In this document: positions 4,943 to 8,007 of the stretch, one piece after another
Numbering within the stretch: the first letter of the stretch is position 1
Layout of the letters: every line of letters begins with the position of its first letter
Source of the DNA: Propionibacteriaceae bacterium
GTDB lineage: Bacteria > Actinomycetota > Actinomycetes > Propionibacteriales > Propionibacteriaceae
DNA length: 8,007 nt
Direction: 5' to 3'
Assembly: GCA_031272685.1 (NCBI GenBank)
Contig: JAISTI010000186.1
Span: 1-8,007 of the forward strand
Notes under the pieces: generated by a model
What the model saw: only the letters and a program-made list of their open reading frames with translations
What the model was told of the DNA's origin: nothing
Databases searched by the model: none
Made by a program: the position numbers and the translations under genes

Positions 4943-6790
4943 ATGGGCAAACCGGCGTTCAAGGCCCGGGCCAGGTATTGGTTCGACAATGTGATGGCGA
5001 AAGGCACCATCTCCCTGGTCGCCCTACTGTTCTTGTTCACCGCCGCCGTCGTCATCCTCGCCGGGCTGCTCTCACTGCTCTTCGCTCCCGGCGTGAGCCT
5101 GGCGGAGTTGCTGTGGGTGAGCTTCAACCGCACCCTGGATCCCGGCACCCTCTCCGGCGACACCGGCCATCCGGGCTACATCACCCTGCTGACAATCGTG
5201 ACGCTGTTCGGCGTGCTCGTCACCAGCGTGCTCATCGGCATTATCAACACCGGCATCGGCGACCGGCTGGACTCGCTGCGCAAAGGCCGCTCGCAGGTGC
5301 TGGAGAAGAACCACATTGTGGTGCTGGGCTTCAACGAGGCCGCCTTCACCATCCTGTCCGAGCTGATCACCGCCAACGAGAACCAGTCGGGAGAAGTGGT
5401 GGTGGTGATGGACACCGAGCCGACCGACGAGATGGAAGACGCAATCCGGGCCCGGGTGCCCGATTGGAAGACCACCAGAATCATCTGCCGCACCGGCCGG
5501 ATTGAATCCCCCGCCGATTTGGAGATTTGCTCGCTGCCCACCGCCCGCTCAATCATCATCAACACCGAAAACGATTTCGCCGCCATGAAGACGCTGCTGG
5601 CCATCTCCAGCATCTTGAAATCCGCCGAAGACTCCAAGGCGTACGTCACCGCCGTCATCCACAACAAAGAGAACCTCACCGCGGCCCGCATCGCGGGCGG
5701 GGATTTCACTGAAATCGTGCACTTTGAAAGCGTCGCCGCCCGCATCATGGCCCACGCCGGGCGCCAGCCCGGCCTTGCCAGCATCTTCACCGAGCTTTTC
5801 GACTACGGCGGCTGCGAGATCTACATCGAGGACACCCCGGAAATCCTGGTCGGGCGAACGATGTCCGAAACCTGCCTGTACTTCCCCGAATCCACCGTCA
5901 TCGGCATCGCCCACGACGGGCTGACCTGCGTGAACCCCCCTGGAGACACCGTCATCCAGCCCGCCGACCAGTTGATCCTCGTCGCCGAGGACGACGGAAC
6001 GAGCATCCCCACCGCCGCGCCGGCGGCTTTCGACAGCAGCCAGTTCGCCGACCTCGCCCCGGCCACGGTGAAACCGCAGCATCTGCTGGTGCTGGGCTGC
6101 AACCAGCTCATCGACGAGGTGCTCGCCGAGGAAGACAAATACCTCGCGCCCGGCTCGCGGATCACCGTCGCCGCCCCGGTGGTCGACGAGGTGGCGCTGA
6201 CCCAGCTCACCCTGGAGAACATCACCCTCGAACTGCGCACTTGCGACATCTACGAACGCCGGGTGCTCAGCGAGCTGTTGGCGCAGCGCCCGGAAAATGT
6301 GCTCATTCTCACCGCGCCGGAACTGGACGACGAAGACGCCGACGCCCGCACCCTGGTGCTGCTGCTGCTGCTGCGCGACATCGCGGAGAAATCCCAGGCA
6401 AGCTTCACGATCACCTCCGAGATGCGCAGCGTGGAAAATCAAGAATTGGCCAAGGCCAACCGCGTGAACGATTTCGTGGTCAGCAGCCATCTGGCTTCGC
6501 TGATAATGTGTCAGCTCTCCCAAACCCGCGAGCTGGCGCCGGTCTTCGAAGATCTGCTGGACGAAGAAGGCTCCGAGCTTTACCTCAAGCCCGCCAGCCG
6601 CTACGTCAAACTGGGTGAACCGGTGGGTATGTTCACCGCCGCGGCCGCCGCCGCCCGCTTCGACGAGGTTTTCCTGGGCTACCGCACCGTCACCGCCGAC
6701 GGCGGTTTCGACATCGTCTTCAACCCGGTGAAAAGCCGCCAGCGCGAGTTCGAGCCCACCGACGCCTTCATCGTCGTCGCCGAAGACTGA
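4943..6790 (+). CDS. CASTOR/POLLUX-like ion channel with two RCK/TrkA-N domains
   Basis: A predicted two-helix cation channel subunit, 615 aa. Transmembrane helices lie at about 22-47 and 79-103. Between them is a pore-loop segment (about 52-78) containing FNRTLDPGTLSGDTG, which does not carry the TVGYG potassium filter and fits the CASTOR/POLLUX family. A first RCK/TrkA-N domain begins at NHIVVLGFNEAA (123-134) and runs to about 270. A regulatory segment follows (about 290-350). A second RCK-like domain starts at HLLVLGCNQLIDEV (380-393), with a C-terminal portion to 615. AAGGGGG (4931-4937) gives a strong ribosome-binding site. The gene follows a terminator, so it is probably transcribed on its own and functionally separate from the sugar cassette. 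Ion selectivity and ligand are unknown. A run of five CTG codons (6359-6373) encodes Leu473-477. Confidence 0.85.
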   Translation: MGKPAFKARARYWFDNVMAKGTISLVALLFLFTAAVVILAGLLSLLFAPGVSLAELLWVSFNRTLDPGTLSGDTGHPGYITLLTIVTLFGVLVTSVLIGIINTGIGDRLDSLRKGRSQVLEKNHIVVLGFNEAAFTILSELITANENQSGEVVVVMDTEPTDEMEDAIRARVPDWKTTRIICRTGRIESPADLEICSLPTARSIIINTENDFAAMKTLLAISSILKSAEDSKAYVTAVIHNKENLTAARIAGGDFTEIVHFESVAARIMAHAGRQPGLASIFTELFDYGGCEIYIEDTPEILVGRTMSETCLYFPESTVIGIAHDGLTCVNPPGDTVIQPADQLILVAEDDGTSIPTAAPAAFDSSQFADLAPATVKPQHLLVLGCNQLIDEVLAEEDKYLAPGSRITVAAPVVDEVALTQLTLENITLELRTCDIYERRVLSELLAQRPENVLILTAPELDDEDADARTLVLLLLLRDIAEKSQASFTITSEMRSVENQELAKANRVNDFVVSSHLASLIMCQLSQTRELAPVFEDLLDEEGSELYLKPASRYVKLGEPVGMFTAAAAAARFDEVFLGYRTVTADGGFDIVFNPVKSRQREFEPTDAFIVVAED

Positions 6791-6867
6791 CCGGACGCCG
6801 AAATCCCAACCTTCAACCCCGTCTGCAGCCGCGGGCGTCCAATGGTCTGACTTTTAGTAACGATTCG

Positions 6868-6893
6868 CTAACGGTTAGGCCAAATGGCCAAAT
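6868..6893. repeat. Palindrome CTAAC-G-GTTAG and tandem GGCCAAAT repeats
   Basis: CTAACGGTTAG (6868-6878) is a perfect odd palindrome. It merges into two head-to-tail copies of GGCCAAAT (6878-6885 and 6886-6893), and a third copy lies at 7029-7036. The repeats lie in the non-coding gap between the convergent channel and rhomboid genes. Protein-binding sites or remnants of a repeat are possible; nothing here identifies a function. Confidence 0.4.
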
Positions 6894-6910
6894 TCGAGTC
6901 GAAGTCGTAT

Positions 6911-6945
6911 AGACCGGTGATGTATCTTTTAGTTGGGTCTTTTGT
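6911..6945 (+). terminator. Weak candidate terminator after the channel gene
   Basis: AGACC (6911-6915) can pair with GGTCT (6936-6940), followed by a T-rich stretch (TTTTG, then more T/G). The stem is only 5 bp and the loop is long, so this is tentative. It sits in an AT-rich patch of the intergenic region and may instead be unrelated sequence. Confidence 0.25.
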
Positions 6946-6982
6946 TATGGGTTTTGGTTGGCCCGAACTAACCACCACAAGC

Positions 6983-7022
6983 GCCCGGGGGACTGCACGG
7001 ATCACCTGTAGTCCCCCGGTGC
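6983..7022. terminator. Convergent (bidirectional) hairpin terminator
   Basis: CCGGGGGACT (6985-6994) pairs perfectly with AGTCCCCCGG (7010-7019). About three weaker inner pairs follow, and GC pairs flank it at 6983-6984 and 7021-7022 with one bulged T. It lies between the rightward channel and leftward rhomboid genes, 29 bases past the rhomboid stop, so it could end transcripts from either side. T-runs on both sides are poor, which is not unusual in high-G+C genomes. Confidence 0.65.
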
Positions 7023-7050
7023 CTTTAAGGCCAAATCGCCCCCCGCGGCT

Positions 7051-7995
7051 TCAGACGAAGACGCGCACCACCAGCCCCACCAGCAGCAGCACCGTCAAGC
7101 CGCCCAATAGCAGGATGCGGGTGCGGTCTTTGGGTGAACTCGGCCCGTAGGCGAGAATCGCCGCCACCACCAGGCCGCCAATCAGGCCGCCGATGTGGCC
7201 CTGCCAGGAGATTCCCTGGCTGGCAAAGGTGAACACCACGTTCAGGCCGATCCAGAACAGAATCTGCCGCACCGGCGCGCCGACCTTGTGGGCGATGACG
7301 AGGGTGCCGCCCATCAGCCCGAAAATCGCGCCGGACGCGCCGAGGGTGGAAGTGTCCGCCCCGGAAAGCCAGATGACCGCCACCGAGCCGGCCAGCCCGG
7401 AAATCAAATACAGCGCCAGAAAGCGCCCACGGCCGACGATGCGCTCCAGCATCGGCCCCAGGAACCACAGCGCCACCATGTTGAACAACAGGTGCAGCGG
7501 CGCCTCGTGGGTGAACATGCTGGTGAGCGGCTGCCAGAACGCGCCCTCGCCGAAACCCGGCACCCAAACCGTCCCGCCGCCCTGCGCAGCGCAAATCGCG
7601 CCGGAGGTGACGCCCGGAAGGTAATAGCCGGGCTGGTCGGCGAGTTGGCAGCTGCCATGCAGCGACAGCGACAGGTAGGCGGAGAGCCTTCCGCCGAGCA
7701 CCTCGGACAGCAGGATTCCCAGCCAGATGAGCACGTTGATGGCGATGATGGTGACGGAGGCGAGGATCGGGCTGGAGCCGAGCCGCCCGAGCGAGACCTT
7801 TTTCGCCTTCCGCGTCTGCTTCGCGGCTTGCTTCACGCAGTCAGGGCACTGGAACCCGACGGCGGCGCTGATCATGCACTCGGTGCAAATCGGCTTGCCG
7901 CAGTGCTGGCAGCGGATATAGGTGGGCCGGTCGAGATGGCGGTAGCAGAAAAGCTGCTGGCCGCTGTACTGGGCGTTGACGTTCTCTTGGGTCAA
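7051..7995 (-). CDS. Rhomboid-family intramembrane serine protease with N-terminal zinc-binding domain
   Basis: A membrane protease that would cut transmembrane substrates, 314 aa. The N-terminus carries a B-box-like zinc-binding set: C17, H20, C29, C32, C37, C40, C50 and C53. The first membrane helix lies at about 78-98. WQPLTSMFTHEAPLHLLFN (154-172) includes N172 of the oxyanion site, GASGAIFG (219-226) carries the nucleophile S221, and GHIGG (266-270) carries the partner H267. A C-terminal helix lies at about 294-313. The start is TTG at 7995-7993: GAGGAG (8007-8002) lies at good spacing, and the next ATG (residue 41) would cut off most of the zinc domain. A long loop (about 100-155) contains C116 and C135, which could form a disulphide. 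This layout is common among actinobacterial rhomboids. Substrates are unknown. Confidence 0.9.
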   Translation of the reverse strand: MTQENVNAQYSGQQLFCYRHLDRPTYIRCQHCGKPICTECMISAAVGFQCPDCVKQAAKQTRKAKKVSLGRLGSSPILASVTIIAINVLIWLGILLSEVLGGRLSAYLSLSLHGSCQLADQPGYYLPGVTSGAICAAQGGGTVWVPGFGEGAFWQPLTSMFTHEAPLHLLFNMVALWFLGPMLERIVGRGRFLALYLISGLAGSVAVIWLSGADTSTLGASGAIFGLMGGTLVIAHKVGAPVRQILFWIGLNVVFTFASQGISWQGHIGGLIGGLVVAAILAYGPSSPKDRTRILLLGGLTVLLLVGLVVRVFV

Positions 7996-8001
7996 GTCCT
8001 A

Positions 8002-8007
8002 CTCCTC
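8002..8007 (-). promoter_or_regulatory. Ribosome-binding site fixing the TTG start of the rhomboid gene
   Basis: On the minus strand GAGGAG lies six bases upstream of the TTG at 7995. It is close to the ideal Shine-Dalgarno and supports this start over the downstream ATG. The promoter lies beyond the window end. Confidence 0.6.

Noticed and set aside
6359..6373. Five CTG repeats, a possible slippage microsatellite
   Set aside because: In-frame leucine codons in an intact gene; any length change would add or remove whole residues and not switch the gene off.
5549..6523. A 324-codon minus-strand frame inside the channel gene
   Set aside because: Composition-driven shadow; the plus strand has the conserved RCK domains.
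6884..7150. An 88-codon plus-strand frame starting MAKFESKSYRP
   Set aside because: No ribosome-binding site, and the second half is antisense to the rhomboid gene. Kept only as a low-interest observation, not as a gene.

Overview
The window is high-G+C DNA with dense, codon-biased genes and A/C-rich Shine-Dalgarno leaders. One gene looks leaderless, one starts with TTG, and there are two protein types common in actinobacteria: a zinc-ribbon rhomboid and a bacterial CASTOR/POLLUX-like channel. It is most likely chromosomal DNA of an actinobacterium; the genus cannot be fixed from the sequence alone. No rRNA, tRNA, CRISPR array, transposase or integrase is seen.

Positions 1-130 hold three short inverted repeats and a probable promoter. 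A SorC-family regulator follows (137-1078). A regulated promoter region rich in inverted repeats (about 1110-1193) then leads into a five-gene, same-strand cassette: DhaL-like (1187-1822), DhaK-like (1875-2879), an LsrF-like class I aldolase/thiolase (2883-3767), a small polytopic membrane protein (3885-4472) and a 107-aa VOC-fold protein (4505-4828). Two strong hairpins lie between the aldolase and membrane genes, and a classic intrinsic terminator (4848-4881) closes the unit. Next come a CASTOR/POLLUX-like channel with RCK/TrkA domains (4943-6790), a partly AT-rich convergent intergenic region (6791-7050), and a leftward rhomboid protease (7051-7995) that reaches nearly to the window end.

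Taken together the cassette looks like a catabolic unit for a small phosphorylatable ketose or diketone. The regulator should sense a sugar phosphate, the DhaK/DhaL pair should phosphorylate a hydroxyketone, the VOC protein may isomerise or epimerise the product, and the LsrF-like enzyme should cleave it, probably to a triose phosphate. The membrane protein is a candidate for uptake. The layout parallels the AI-2 (lsr) system (SorC-type LsrR, a kinase, the isomerase LsrG, the thiolase LsrF), but a dihydroxyacetone-kinase pair replaces LsrK and a VOC protein replaces LsrG. The substrate is unknown. No DhaM phosphotransfer protein is present in the window.
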